Shown: piece after piece, positions 21,862-34,738 of the stretch
How the letters are laid out: each line of letters starts with the position of its first letter
How positions within the stretch are numbered: position 1 is the stretch's first letter
Assembly: GCA_036346275.1 (NCBI GenBank)
Contig: CM070725.1
Coordinates: 42,160,104 to 42,224,103 of the forward strand
DNA length: 64,000 nucleotides
Origin: Otatea glauca
Taxonomy: Eukaryota; Streptophyta; Magnoliopsida; Poales; Poaceae
Direction: 5' to 3'
Notes under the pieces: generated by a model
Databases searched by the model: none
Told to the model about the DNA's origin: nothing
Seen by the model: the letters and a program-made list of their open reading frames with translations, nothing else
Program-made: the position numbers and the translations under genes

Positions 21862-24800
21862 TGTAAGATCGAGGATGCTGACTATAGGGGGGTGAATAGG
21901 CGGCTTTAAATATTCTTCTCACTAAATACACGCTCTATTGATCTCTATGTCAAAACCTAAACAATAAACAATATGGAAGCGATAAACTAAGGTTTTAACA
22001 AATTAAAGCTTAAATCAACTAGACTCACTAAGTGCACTAGATAATTATGTCTCTACTCAAGGATATACAATTCTAAATACAATCAAGCAATTTAATTCTA
22101 GGAATGTAAATTGCAACAATGTAAATAGAGGATTGCAAGCAGACATAAAAAGACACACCGATGTTTTACCGTGGTGTTCGGAGACTTGCCGGTCTCCCCT
22201 AATCCACGTTGAGGCAAGCCCAAACCACTTTGGACCGGCTCCACAAATTGAGCACCCGCCTCGATTCCACTAGTGGTAGCTCTTTCCCCCTCCGGGTAGG
22301 CGAGCTCCGACCTTCACAACTTTGTCGAGACTTCTCACAATCTCCTTGAGAAGGTCACCGTGCACGACGCCTTCACACGCCATCTAGGTGTCGGCAAACA
22401 CCAAGAGTAATAAGTCAAGCCCTCTAACTTGATCCTCACCAAGTGCAACACATGCACAAGGCTTCCTTCAAGTGCAACACATGCACAAGAGGCTCTCAAT
22501 CCTCTCCTAAATGCAACACATGCAAATAGGGCTCACTCTTAGCTCAAAAACCAAATGGAAGAGAGCAACACATGCATACAACTCCCACAAACCTTCCCCA
22601 AGGTCAGCAACACCCAAATAACAGCCCCCAAGGCTCCTTTTATAGCCTCTCCAAAGAAAACTAGTCGTGGGGGGGGGGGCAAAACGGGCAAAAAGTGCAG
22701 CAAACCCGGTGCTACCACCCTACTAGGGCCGGTAGCACTGGCCTCTAAGACAACAGTCACTTTAACTAGCCGTTGCTACAGTACCCCAGTGCCGCCGCCC
22801 ATCTAGGACTGGTAGCACCGGCTATTTCATCGAAAAAACACTTCTCTGGAGTTTTTACACTGCCTTTGGCCCGGTAGTACCGCCCCGGGCGGTGTTACCG
22901 CTTATCTAGGGTCGGGCGGTGCTAGCACTGTTACACCCACTAAAACGCTCATAACTTTTTACTCCGAACTCTGATTTAGGTGATTTTTGATTGTATGCGA
23001 AGCTTATCACGAGGGATACAATCTCCACCCATTTTCAAGATTTAAGCAACCATAGATATTTTTAAATATCACAAAAATAAAGACTCTAATGTAGTCATTC
23101 AACTCTAAAATCTGATTTCTCGAAATCCCTCACATAGACTTGATCAAGAGCGTGACTACAAGCTAGAGAGAGTCAATAAGATCAAATCTTATGCCATTTG
23201 GTGATCAACTCATGGTCAAAATAATTTACAAAACACATTTGCAAATAAACCGAGAACCCATGAGATCAATCCTCTAGCCATGTAAGGATCAACACATGAT
23301 CCCGAAATTTTGCAAAACACATTTGCAAATGCCAACACATGCTCTAGGATCAAAACCATAACCTTTACATTGTTTGCAAAACACATTTGCAAATAGACAA
23401 ATCATAAACTTTACTTAGCCTTGTGGTGATCAACACATGATCAAATCACAAGCTAAAACACCGATGCATGAGCTCTCACCTTTTGCAAGACATGCAAAAC
23501 TTAGCTCCATACAAAAACCACATAAACCAATTTACATGAGCTATCTCCCTTTTGCAACACATGCAAATCCATAGCTCCATGCAAAAACTAAATCGATTAA
23601 GATTCAATAAGAAGCGAGCATGAGCTCTCTTATTTGCAACACATGCAAATACTTAGCTCATGCAAGAACCAAATAGAGAGTGAGCTAGAGTGAACTGGAT
23701 TGAGTTCATCAACACATGATGAAGCTCAAGCTAAAATACTTAACCCCTCTTAATAGTACGGCACCTAACTAGCAACCCGGTCTCCCATCCAAACACCGAG
23801 ACCGGTAAAAAACTAGGAACACATCCTTAGCCCTAGCTAGTTATACCTTTGCCTCTAGCACATCCACTTGGAGCTTTTATGATTTTCATCATCTTCTCTC
23901 CAAGTCGGGATCTTCGTCTTGTTCATCTACACATGATGACGTACTTGTCCCATTTATCCATCTCAACCTTGGACTTAACCTATTTCAAACCCATTGAAAG
24001 TGTTAGTCCAAAATGCATGGTTGTCTCAATCATCATTACACTCCATTTACACATAATGGATGCTCCCAAGATCCTTTGATATTTTCCTTTGATGATTGAT
24101 CACAACCCGAAGACAAATGATTGAAAGATTAATTGTGTCTTTAGTATACTAATGCAACTAATGCTTCATATATTCAAGAACATTCGATTGCCCTAGGATC
24201 AACAAAGTGAACCATCAACACATGACTAGTTCTTTGTTGATTGAATGGTAACCGAACACAATTTAAATTGTCATGAGTATATATTAACTACACAAGTTTC
24301 ATATACTCAATTTGATGGAATCTAAAAGTAATGATCCAATTTATATGGAGTGGTGGAAAGGGATCAATACTCTTAAGACAATTAATTACAGAATAAACTC
24401 CGTTAGATGTGTGTATACAAATAATTGAACTTGAATCAATATGCACATATTCAATTTTTGATTGCTTTTGAGTTTATCCTATATTGCCCTGAGTATACTA
24501 CAACTACATAAGTTAAATATACTCAAGGGGTTGTTTCAAAGTAATGATCCTTGATATAGAAAGATGAAATAGATCAACACTTTGAACCTTCAAGATTAAG
24601 CATGAACTCCCCCTAAATGTGTGCATTCATGTATATATGGAGTTGAACATTAATGCACATCTTGAGGTATAAATAATGGTAGAGTTCATCATTTAACTTG
24701 AATCCAAAATATGCATTAAGATATCGTAAAATGAATACGAGTGCATACCTTGGGTTTTCCATTTTTCAATGAGATGAGACTTTGATATTTCCATCTTTTC

Positions 24801-24970
24801 ATCCAAAAGAGACTAATGAGAGTTAAGCTCAACAAAAGAGTTAGTCTCATAAGAGATTTGTCATTAATTAACAATTGAGACTAATCAATATTATGATTAT
24901 CAAAAGAGTTAGCCTCAATATTAGATTTGTCATTAATACCAAAACCAACTTAATGGAGCTTGAACTTTCA
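21862..24970 (-). mobile_element. Solo LTR B (element A family), 3.1 kb
   Basis: On the minus strand it starts TGAAAGTTCAAGCTCC at 24970 and ends CTCGATCTTACA at 21862. The 5-bp duplication GTGGG is perfect on both sides (21857-21861, 24971-24975). It parallels LTR A throughout: stem-loops with ACACA loops, GGTAGCACC block (about 22700-22930), TATA box, and the C-rich terminal box. No primer site or internal region is present, so it arose by LTR-LTR recombination. Confidence 0.93.
22637..22644 (-). promoter_or_regulatory. TATA box of LTR B
   Basis: TATAAAAG on the minus strand in GGCTATAAAAGGAGCC, at the position equivalent to 1297-1304 of LTR A. Confidence 0.7.
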
Positions 24971-24975
24971 GTGGG

Positions 24976-25300
24976 GGTAGCGTGTCCTCACTTTGGTCTG
25001 AGAAAGTGGGCTGCAGCGTATTATCGCTTCAGTCTGAGAAAGAGGTGGGCAGAGTGTTGTGAAATCATGCTGACAAAGAAATAGACAGTGTGTTGTCACT
25101 TCGCTCTAAGAAAGCGGAGGCCATGTGTTGTCAAATCGGGTTGACAAAGTAATAGGCAGTATGTTGTACAATCGGCCTGAAAATACTGATGGATGAGTTC
25201 TGTCCAATCATCCTGACAAAACTACTAGTTTCGTGTTGTCCAATCTGCCTGATATAGATGCTGACTTCGTGTGGTCAATTCACCCTACCATAGCGTGTTC
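24976..25300. repeat. Degenerate 36-bp minisatellite, about nine units
   Basis: Each unit starts with a GTGTTGTC-like word, then an AATC- or CACTT-containing segment, then CTGA(C/G)AAAG, and ends variably before the next GTGTTG. Units start near 24983, 25019, 25055, 25091, 25126, 25162, 25198, 25234 and 25270. It lies in the MULE between the third ORF and the inverted duplication. Confidence 0.75.
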
Positions 25301-25488
25301 AATATGGTAAACGAGGTCGGACTGTGATGCCACGTACATTGAAATGATAAATGACTGGACACATTTTGTTGCAAGATACCGTATTGACAGGGTATTATAA
25401 TTTGTTTTAACAAATTTTTTTGTAGCTCAGTTTATTTGTTAAAACCTAATGATTACGACACACAAAATTACTAAAACTAGAGGAGTGT

Positions 25489-26083
25489 GATCTTAATCCA
25501 AATTCACGACCTCCTTTTAGGAGCCATTCTGATAGCAAGCAATCCTTGTGCATTTCACACTAGAAGCATGACCTTAGGGTTGGTGTTCCAACTCCAGTTA
25601 ATATTAGTCCCCAAGGTTCTGGTGCTCCAACTCCATTTAATAGTAGTCCCGAAGGTGATGGCGCTTCAACTACAGTTAACATTTGTTCCCAAAGTGCTAT
25701 ATCCAATGGTTGGCCGATCTACAAGTGTACTGTTGGGAAGTGCAGAAAATTGACAATCAAAGGGAAGGTTTGTACATATATCATGTAACAACCTTACAGA
25801 AGTCTACCCCTTTGATTGTCAATTTTTCGTACTTCCCAACAGTACACTTGCAGATCGGCCAACCATTGGATATAGCACCTTGGGAATAAACGTTAACTAG
25901 AGTTGTAGCGCTATCACCTTCGGGACTACTATTAAATGGAGTTGGAGCACCAGAACCTTGGGGACTAACATTAACTAGAGTTGGAGCACCAACCCTATGA
26001 TCATGCTTTTAGTGTGTATTGCACGAGAATTTTTTACTGTCAGATTGGCTCCTAAAAGGAGGTCGTGCATTTGGATTAAGATC
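25489..26083. repeat. Inverted duplication: 276-bp arms, 43-bp loop
   Basis: Left arm 25489-25764 begins GATCTTAATCCAAAT and ends TTGACAATCAAAGGG; right arm 25808-26083 is its reverse complement, of the same length and roughly 85-90 percent identical by eye. The loop is 25765-25807. A plus-strand frame in the left arm encodes three repeats of a GAPTPFNSSPEGD-like unit and a KCTVGKCRKLTIKG segment, so the duplicated piece may come from a coding region. Transcription through it would give a long hairpin RNA. Confidence 0.93.
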
Positions 26084-26845
26084 AAATTCCTTGCGCCATG
26101 CAAAAAGGGTGTATATCTGAAGGCATATAGTAATTACACATATGAAGTACGATACAGCCATACAATCGCCCGCTCCTTGAAACCTCAACCCTAATTTGAT
26201 TGCCACTTTTGCGCACGACGGAGTTGGTCCTGTGGGTACGTGAACTGGCCAGGTGCGTGCATACAGCTTCGCAAGTCATACTAGGTGTCCTATGTCACGG
26301 GAGGTGCCTCGTCAAGTTGACTGGGTCCCAACTGTTGGTCGTGGGACATATCTTGCACCTACCCAGGAGGTTGTATTGGAATGTACCGTTAGTGCTGTGG
26401 AGAAAAGAGAGTGCAACAATTAACTTAAATTAGACGAAGCACTTACCGATGCTGGTTGCGGGGTCATGGAGTGCTGTGCCCACTGGCTGAACTCCTCCCT
26501 AGAAACCTACGTGCACGTAGTGTTATCCCAGTTCCACCTTGGGAATCACTTCAACTGGACAAAACATACCTGCCATGGCACCCGCACAGATGATGTCCCT
26601 ACGCCATAATCATGTGTGGTGTATGGGGTATAGGTCTGACTGAACCAAGTCTCCCGAGGTGGGTGCTGCGGTCAGCGTGTCGGACCAAACGTACCCCAAG
26701 CCGAACTTCCTAGTGGTAAGTCCTGATCGGGGGTGTCCACGTTGGAGTCTGTGTTGACCTCCAGAGCTATACATGTCGGTAGTGAAGTAGGTGCTTCATG
26801 TTAGTGCCTGGACGACGATGACGACGGAAAGAGAGTTCGATCCCT

Positions 26846-27374
26846 TGAAAGGTCAAGCTCCATTAAGTTGGTTTTGGTGTTAATAACAAATCTAATATTG
26901 AGACTAACTCTTTTGATAATCATAATATTGATTAGTCTCAATTGTTAATTAATGACAAATCTTTTATGAGACGGGTGCTCAATTTGTGGAGCCGGTCCAA
27001 AGTGGTTTGGGCTAGCTCAACGTGGATTAGGGGAGATCGGCAAGTCTCCGAACACCACGGTAAAATATCGGTGTGTCTCTTGTGATTTGCATTCTATTCT
27101 TTATTTATACTCAAGCAATTTATATTCATAGAATTGATGGTTTGATTGCTTGTATTTAAGATTGTAAATTATTGTTAGAGACATAAATAGTTAGTGCACT
27201 TACTGAGCCTAGTTGACTTAGGATTTAATTGTCAAAACCTTAGTTTATTGCTTCCGCATCTATTATCATTTAGGTTTTGACATAAGAGCACTTATGTGAG
27301 ATTTTAATTAATCGTAGAAGAAATTTTTATAGCCGCCTATTCTCCCCCCTCTAGTCGGCATCCTCGATCTTACA
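26846..27374 (+). mobile_element. Internally deleted LTR C (element A family), 529 bp
   Basis: Starts TGAAAGGTCAAGCTCC and ends CTCGATCTTACA; the 5-bp duplication TCCCT is perfect (26841-26845, 27375-27379). Its first 140 bp or so match the start of the 3.1-3.4 kb LTRs and the rest matches their last 370 bp, joined near 26970. About 2.6-2.9 kb, including the stem-loop array, inverted-repeat block and TATA box, is missing. Confidence 0.92.
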
Positions 27375-30300
27375 TCCCTGCGCATGTGCTGTAAAGGGAC
27401 ATGATATGTACGAAAATTTTAGGTACCTCCAATGCTAAGAAGTTCCAAAAATAAAGGTATGTTCAATAGCAGTTAATAACTTCAATTAAAGATAATGTAC
27501 CTTACGTGACGCCTGCATAGATATGTGCCTACACCGAAGTCGTGCGTGCTATAAGGGGTGTAGGTCTGGCCAAACTCGAACTCCCGCAGTAAGCGTGCCG
27601 GCGCGAACATACCTCAACCGGAACTTGCAGGCGACAAGTCCCGATCGGGTGAGTTCATCTCTGAGACATGGCATGACAAAAAAGGTTACATTGCATAAGT
27701 AGTACAAAGTTTGAGAACTAAATGTACGTCACATACCAGCATATCCTGAAGACTAGGCTAAAGATGAAGACGAGCAAGCGAAGCTCGATCGTCTTCCGGT
27801 CGCACTAGGGCGCGATGACCTGGGAGATGGAGGACGGGCGCCTCGCTTAGCACCCGGTACGATGGTGTCGCTATGATGGCCACACGTAACTGTCTTGACT
27901 ATGCCCTTCACATCATCCAAGACGGAGTAGAATCCCAAGCAGGCCGAACACAGTGTTGTGTTTCTCATGCCATAGTGCAGTGAAAACCTTATCGACGATA
28001 CGGTTAGCACGATCGTACTGCATAGACAACACGAGAAGTTAGTTAGTCATGAAAATATGAATGAAACGTAATGTAGGCTCGTACCGTATCATCGTGCCAT
28101 GCTGCATGGTGTAGATGGTGGCCGAGGCCCAACCTTTTGGCGTGCGTGACCTCCTCGGTGTAAGTTCAAGCTACATTAGTTTTGATGATTGGTTTAATGT
28201 TAATATTTAATCATTGTTTAATGACAAATCTAATCATTATAAGACTAACATGTTCCATTGAGCCTTATTCTTATAAGTCTCATATTTGGATGGAAAATGA
28301 AAAAACCAAGGTATGCACTTGTATTCACTCTATTGTCTTAATGCATACTTAGGATTTAAGTTAAAAGATAAACTCTTCCATTGCCTTAGTCTAAATTTGT
28401 GCATTATGTTTCCAAATCTATATATACATGAATGCATACATCTATGGGAGTTGATAATCTAACTTGATGTTTCAATTGTATTGATCAATGTCCTCTTGCC
28501 ATATAATATAAAGGATCAAGACTTTGAAACAATCTTTTGAGTGTATATAACTTATGTAGTTGTAATATACTCATGTTAATATAGGATAAACTCATATGCA
28601 ATCTAAGATTGATTATGTGCATATTTATTCAATGTTCAATTAGTTATATGCACATACTTAATGGAGTTTGTTCTATAGTTGATGATCTAAATGTATTAAT
28701 CCCATTTCTATCACTCAAGCATATTGGATCAGTACTTTCCATCAAATTGAGTATATGAAACTTGTGTAGTTATATATACTCATTCATTTAAATTGAGTTC
28801 AGTTGTCTTTTAATCAAATCAAAGAACGCTTCATCATGTGTTGATGGTGTTCCTTGTTGATTAAAGACAAACGAAAAGTTCTTGAGTATAATGAATCATT
28901 AGTTGCATCAAAGTACTCAACACGCAAATTAATCATTCAAATTGACTTGGATTGTGCTCAATCGATCTTAGAGGCATCCATTATATGTTATTGGAGTGCG
29001 GTGATGATTGAGACAACCGTGTCTGTTGGACTAACAATCTTCCATGAGTTGTGAAGTAGGTTAAGTCCAAGAAGATAACGTATCGGGAACGAGAAGTCAT
29101 CATGTGTTGATGAGCCTCAAGAGGTGATCCCGAAGTAAAGAGAAGGACTAAAGAAGGTTCATCATGTGTTGATGAACAAGAAGAAGACTCGATTCTGGAG
29201 AGAAGACGATTGAAAATCATAAAAGCTCCAAGTGGATCGCTAGAGGCAAAGGTATAACTAGTTAGGGCTAAGGATGCGTTCCTAGTCTTTTACCGGTCTC
29301 GGTGTTTGGATGGAAGACCGGGTTGCTAGTTAGGTGCCGTACTATTAAGAGGGGTTGAGTCATTTAGCTTGAGCTTCATTGTGTGTTGATGAACTCAATC
29401 TAGTTCACTCTTGCTCACTCTCTTGATTTGGTTTTGCATGGAGCTAACCATTTGGCATGTGTTGAGAATGGGTGAAGCTCGTGCATTGGGTTTTGCATGA
29501 GCTAAGTATTTGCATGTGTTGCAAATAAGGGAGCTCATGCTTGCTTCTTATTGAATCTTAATTGAATTGGTTTTTGCATAAAGCTACGGATTTGCATGAG
29601 TTGCAAAAAGGGAGATAGCTTATGCAATGTTGTTTATGTGGTTATTGCTTGGAGCTAAGTTTTGCATGTGTTGCAAAAGGAGAGAGCTCAAGCAAATTTG
29701 GTTTAAAGTGTTTGCATGGAGCTAGAGATTTGCATGTGTTGCAAATAGAGAGCTCATGCATTAGAGTTTTAGCTTGTGATTTGATTATGTGTTGATCATC
29801 ACAAAGTTAAATGTGTTTTGCGCTTTGAGTTTGCAAAATGTGTTTTTGCAAAACATTGAATGGATTCGTTATTTGCAAATGTGTTTTGCAAATAGCCTCG
29901 AGGTTGTGGGTTTCAATCCTAGAGCATGTGTTGGCATTTGCAAAGTGTCGGGATCATGTGTTGATTCTTACATGGCTAAAGGATTGATCTCATATGTTTG
30001 TGGTTTATTTGCAAATATGTTTTGCAAATAAGTTGGAGTTGTTATTTGCAAATGTGTTTTGCAAATGAACTTGAGGTTATGAGTTTCGATCCTAGAGCAT
30101 GTGAATAGGGTTTGCAAATGTGTTTTGCAAATTGACTTGATCATGTGTTGATCATAACGTGGCTAAGAGGATTGGTCTCATAAGTTCTTTAGTTTACATG
30201 CAAATGTGTTTTGTAAATAAGTTGTGCTTAATGTGATTATTTGGAGAATGTGAATTGTTAGCAAATGTGTTTTGCAGATTACTTCATCATGTGTTGATCA

Positions 30301-30503
30301 TCACATTGCTCAAAGAATCAATCATTATTGGTGTTTGATTCAAAAAGAAAAGATTTTTTTGTGTAAAATCCGGTTCTAAGCTGGGTGGCCAGTGCTACCG
30401 GCCATGGTAGCCCAGTGCTACCGGTCGAGCGGTAGCATCGGCCCCAGTGCGGTGTATAAAAACCCGAGAGGGTGTTTTTGCGTTTCAGGCAGGCCGGTGC
30501 TAC

Positions 30504-32111
30504 TGAAAGCATCTAGGCATCCATTGTGTTTTGGTTTTGATAATTAATGACAACTTTGTTATATGATCTAATACTTTTCTTGAGAATATTGAAAGTAGGT
30601 CAATTCCAGATTGATGTCCATGGAAATATCAAGGAAGGTACAAATGCATGATCAATATGTCAAGATCGTGAAAAGGTATAATTATAAGGTTCTTTTTCTA
30701 GTCTTTTGTCGATCTTGGTGTTTGGAAGAAAGATCGGTTTGCTAGAATTAGGGCCGTACTACAAAGAGGAATCTTGACGCTTATCTTGATGTCATTTAGG
30801 GTTTAAAGGCTCAAATTACATATTCATATGGTTGCTTGATAATATAAAGTTCCTAATTAGAAAACCCTTTTTAAAAATTAATCAAGTCTCTGGTAGCCCG
30901 GTGCTACCGCCCATGGTGGGCCGGTGCTACCGGACTATCGGTAGCACCGGACATCAACCCGGTGTGAAAATCACAGAGGGGCGTGTTTTTGGGTGTTCTG
31001 GTAGCCCGGTGCTACCGCCCATGGTGGGCCGGTGCTACCAGACTATCGGTAGCCTGGACATCAACCGGTGTGAAAATCACGAGAGGATGTGTTTTGGGTG
31101 CTTTGGTAGCGGTGCTACCGCCATAGTATCCGGTGCTACGGACCATGTAGCACCGGTCCTAAGCCCGGTGCTTTAATTCCAGAGAGACCCTTTTTGAAGA
31201 AAGAAAATGAAATGAAACCCGGTGCTACCGGTCCTAGTTGGGCGGTAGCACCGGACTTTTTTGTAACAGTCTCTGGCAAGTGCATTAAATGCACTGTTCT
31301 AGCCGTTGAAGTGGAGCCCGGTGCTATCAGTCCTACATGGGCGGTAGCACCGAAAAAACAGTTTTTTGCCCAATTCGAGCTCTAACGGCTAGAAAGTTTG
31401 GTGGAGGCTATAAATACCTCCCCACCTGCATTCTAGAGTAACTCTTGGTCCTCATTGATGATATTTGAGCTCTAGCAAGTGTTCTCTACTCTAGTGTGCA
31501 TTCAATTTTCATTTGTGAGTGTGAGAAGCTAGGTTGAGTATTGCATTTCATATTTGAGCCTTTATCAACCGATATTCGACCTCAAGCAAGCGTCAAGGTT
31601 TATTACTCTTGGAGGTTGCCGCCTTCTAGACGGCTTGGTGGCGATTGTGCACAGTGAGCTTCTCAACGGAGGTTGTGAGAAGCCTCAGCAAGTTGTGAAG
31701 TCCGGAGTTCACCTACCCGGAGCGGGGAAGAACTACCTTAGTGATCGAGGAAGGCTCAAGCGAGTGGAGCCAGCTTGACGTGGTTCAAGTCACCTCAACG
31801 TGGAGTAGGGGAGACCGGCAAGTCTCCGAGACCACAGTTTAAATTTCTTGTCTCCTATTTATTTGTGATTGGTATTCCTCATTGTTGAGAATCTATTTCA
31901 TTAATAGCATATTCTTGATAGTCCTTGTGATCTCTAGTATATTTGCTACACTAAATTTGACATAGTATCTCAAGTGTATGCTAGAGAAGTTTAGTGTGAA
32001 TTTATTTTTGTATCTCTATATCTTGGTGTTATTAGTAGTTTCTAAATTGTGTCAAAAAATTTAGAAACCTCCAATTCACCCCCCCTCTAGTCGGTTATCC
32101 TTGATCCTACA
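30504..32111 (+). mobile_element. Solo LTR E, 1.6 kb, nested in LTR D
   Basis: Starts TGAAAGCATCTAGGCATCC and ends TCCTTGATCCTACA; the 5-bp duplication GCTAC is perfect (30499-30503, 32112-32116). It has GGTAGCACC inverted repeats at 30893-31355, a TATA box at 31409 and the C-rich box before the end. It shares little of the A-family U3 and has no ACACA stem-loop array, so it is a different copia family with the same promoter-side architecture. Confidence 0.93.
31409..31415 (+). promoter_or_regulatory. TATA box of LTR E
   Basis: TATAAAT in GGAGGCTATAAATACCTCC, about 55 bp downstream of the last GGTAGCACC repeat. Confidence 0.75.
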
Positions 32112-32961
32112 GCTACAGACCATGGTTGCCCGATGCTACCGGATGAGCGGTAGCATCGGATGAACCCCTGGTGTAAAAATCTCAGAGGGGTTGTTTCTGG
32201 GCGGACTGGCAGTCCGATGCTACCGCTCATGGTAGCCCGGTAGCACCAGAGGTCCGGTGCTACCGCTCCCCTGGTCGGTGTGAAAATTTCAAAGGAGGTG
32301 TTTTTGTGGTCGGCTTGAGGCATGTGCTACCGGGGTGGAGGCCGGTGTTACGCGTGGCGGTAGCCGCTCCCGATTGGCAGTGCTACTGAAAGTTACACTG
32401 TGACTAGTTTTCTAGCCGTTGGCTTTGTGAGGTCGGTGCTCTTGGCCCGGTTGGTGATAGCACGGTTCTTGAGATTTTCTATATTTTCCCCCCAACGACT
32501 AGTTTTGGCTTGGAGGCTGTAAAAAGAGGCCTTGGGGGGCAATGGCTGGCGGTTGGAGCATTTTGGTGTTTGTAGGAGTTGTGTGAATATGTTGCCCTCT
32601 TCTATTTTGCTTCTTGAGCTAGTGTGAGCCTCTAATTGCATGTGTTGCAATTAGGAGAGGATTGAGAGCCTCTCTTGCATATGTTGCACTTGAGGAGGAG
32701 CCTAGTGCATTTGTTGCACTTAGGAGGTCACCGGAGTGCATGTGTGTTGCACTAGGTGAAGTTCAAGCTAGAGGGCTTGAATTGTTTCTCTTGATGTTTG
32801 TCGACACCTAGACGGCGTGTGGAGGCGTCGTGCGCGGGAGCTCTCAACGGAGGTTGTGAGAACCTCTGGCAAAGTTGTGAAGGTTGGTGCTCGCCTACCC
32901 GGAGGGGGAAAGAGCAACCACTAGTGGATTTGAGTTGGGTGCTCAATTCGTGGAGCCTATC

Positions 32962-34738
32962 TGAAGGAACTAGTTGGCCTAGAGGGGGGGGGGTGAATAG
33001 GCAACTTTTGTAAATTTTAACTTCTTAGTGACAATTTACTATTCTCTTATGAGAATAACTCAGTACAATATATGACAGAAGTAAACCACAAATACAGATA
33101 ACAGCGAAAGCAACAAAGCGAAATAAAGCACAAATGAGACAGACATTTATCCCGTGGTTCAGAGCCTCACTCCTACTCCACGTTGAAGCACTTCTTCCGA
33201 GTATTGCTTCTCCAAAGCTAGTCGCAGTAGCTCTGGTGATCACTCAGGAGACTCTTTCACTACTCCAATGAGGTGAGCTCCAAACCTTTCACAACAACAG
33301 TGGCCTTCCACAACCACCTTTGGACAGGTCGCACTTTTCACTTCCTCCAAGCTGTCTACGATCACTAAGGTCCAAGAGTAATAAACTTTGCACAAGTTCT
33401 GTCTCTTGGTTCACTCGCAAATCACACAGCTAGACTTCAGCTTGGAGCTAAAACACTTAGAGATGATGAGGATTTTGAGTTTGAAAGTAAAGCACAGACT
33501 CCTTTTGAGAATGAGAGTTATTTTGAATGCTAAAAGGTCAAGGAGTTCATTCATATTCATGGTAGATGGCTCAGGAAATGCTTATATAGCCATTTGGAAT
33601 GAATATAGCCGTTGCACCTACCACTTTAGCCGTTGGACGTGTCACAATGTCAAAAATATCAAAATTTACATTTACAACGGACTGAGCAACAGAACTTAGC
33701 GATACTGATCATGTGTATCACGGACCAATTTAAGATATTTACGACGGACCAAACAATTTGGTTCGTTGTACATGGGGATTTCAGAGAGTTTGGTCCGGCA
33801 AAGGAATGAGTGAGTTACATGTATGCCAGACCAAATTATTTGGTCTGTCATACATGGGAATTTCTAAGATCGAGTGAAGACCTTTTTGACAAAAGGTAAG
33901 TTTATCAAGCGATGTGCTTTAGCAACGGACTAAAATAATTTAACCAAGAAGATTTGGTCCGTCAACAAAGGAAAAACCTTCAATTAGAATGAGTATTTAT
34001 CTATGGATTTAATAAATAGAACTCCAAGGTTTTGGTCGGCAAAAAACTTATAATCTGAATGAGTCTTGGGACTAAAAATATTTGGTCCGCTATAGATGGA
34101 AATCGAGAAGTTTTGAGTGCATTGAAGGAGTATGACTTCATATATATCTTGGGACCAAAAACTTTGCTCCGTCATACGAGCGACACTTGGTTGCAAGATA
34201 TCTTCAAGGAATTTTCATCAAGGACTAAAGTATGTGAAAATAAAGTTTGGTCCGATGAGTAGATACCTTGATAGGAATTTTGACAAGGAAGATTTTCAAT
34301 GCTGGACTAAAGGAGCTTTTGACTGAAAAGGGATTTTGGCCATGTATGCAACAGACTTAAGAAATGGATAGTTGAATTTTAGTCCGTCGCATATTTAGAC
34401 TATTGAAATGAGGGAGAATATTGATTCAAAGAGCAATGACTAAGAGTTTTTTTTACTCCGAGCAATCTAATTTTGTCTTTGCCTTATGATCCAATCCGCT
34501 AACTTGTGCAAAGTCTCTCTTTAGTACAACCAAACTGAAAATAATCCTAGCTATTTGACTTGAATCATCTCCCAAGTCATAAACTAGTAACAGAACACCT
34601 TAATCTTGTTAGTCCAACTTGCTTCATCATTGATTTCAGCACATGTTCTTCAAAGCTTAAGCATTATTAACTTAGTCATCAATACCAAAACTATAATAAA
34701 ACAAGATAATGAAAATTAAGGGGGCCTATATGCTATCA
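32962..34738 (-). mobile_element. LTR F, 1.8 kb, nested in LTR D
   Basis: On the minus strand it starts TGATAGCATATAGGCCCCC at 34738 and ends CAACTAGTTCCTTCA at 32962, with the C-rich box just inside the end. The flanks, CTATC (left) and CGGTC (right), match at three of five positions; comparison with LTR C suggests the original target was CGGTC. It holds several TTTGGTCC/GGACCAAA dyads (33700-34370) and a TATATAAG box near 33582. It is a solo LTR of a third copia family. Confidence 0.8.
33582..33589 (-). promoter_or_regulatory. TATA box of LTR F
   Basis: CTATATAAG on the minus strand in AATGGCTATATAAGCATTT, downstream (in element sense) of the TTTGGTCC dyads. Confidence 0.6.

Noticed and set aside
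24976..25300. CRISPR-like array of about 36-bp units
   Set aside because: The units are degenerate throughout with no alternation of constant repeat and unique spacer, and the genome is a plant's.
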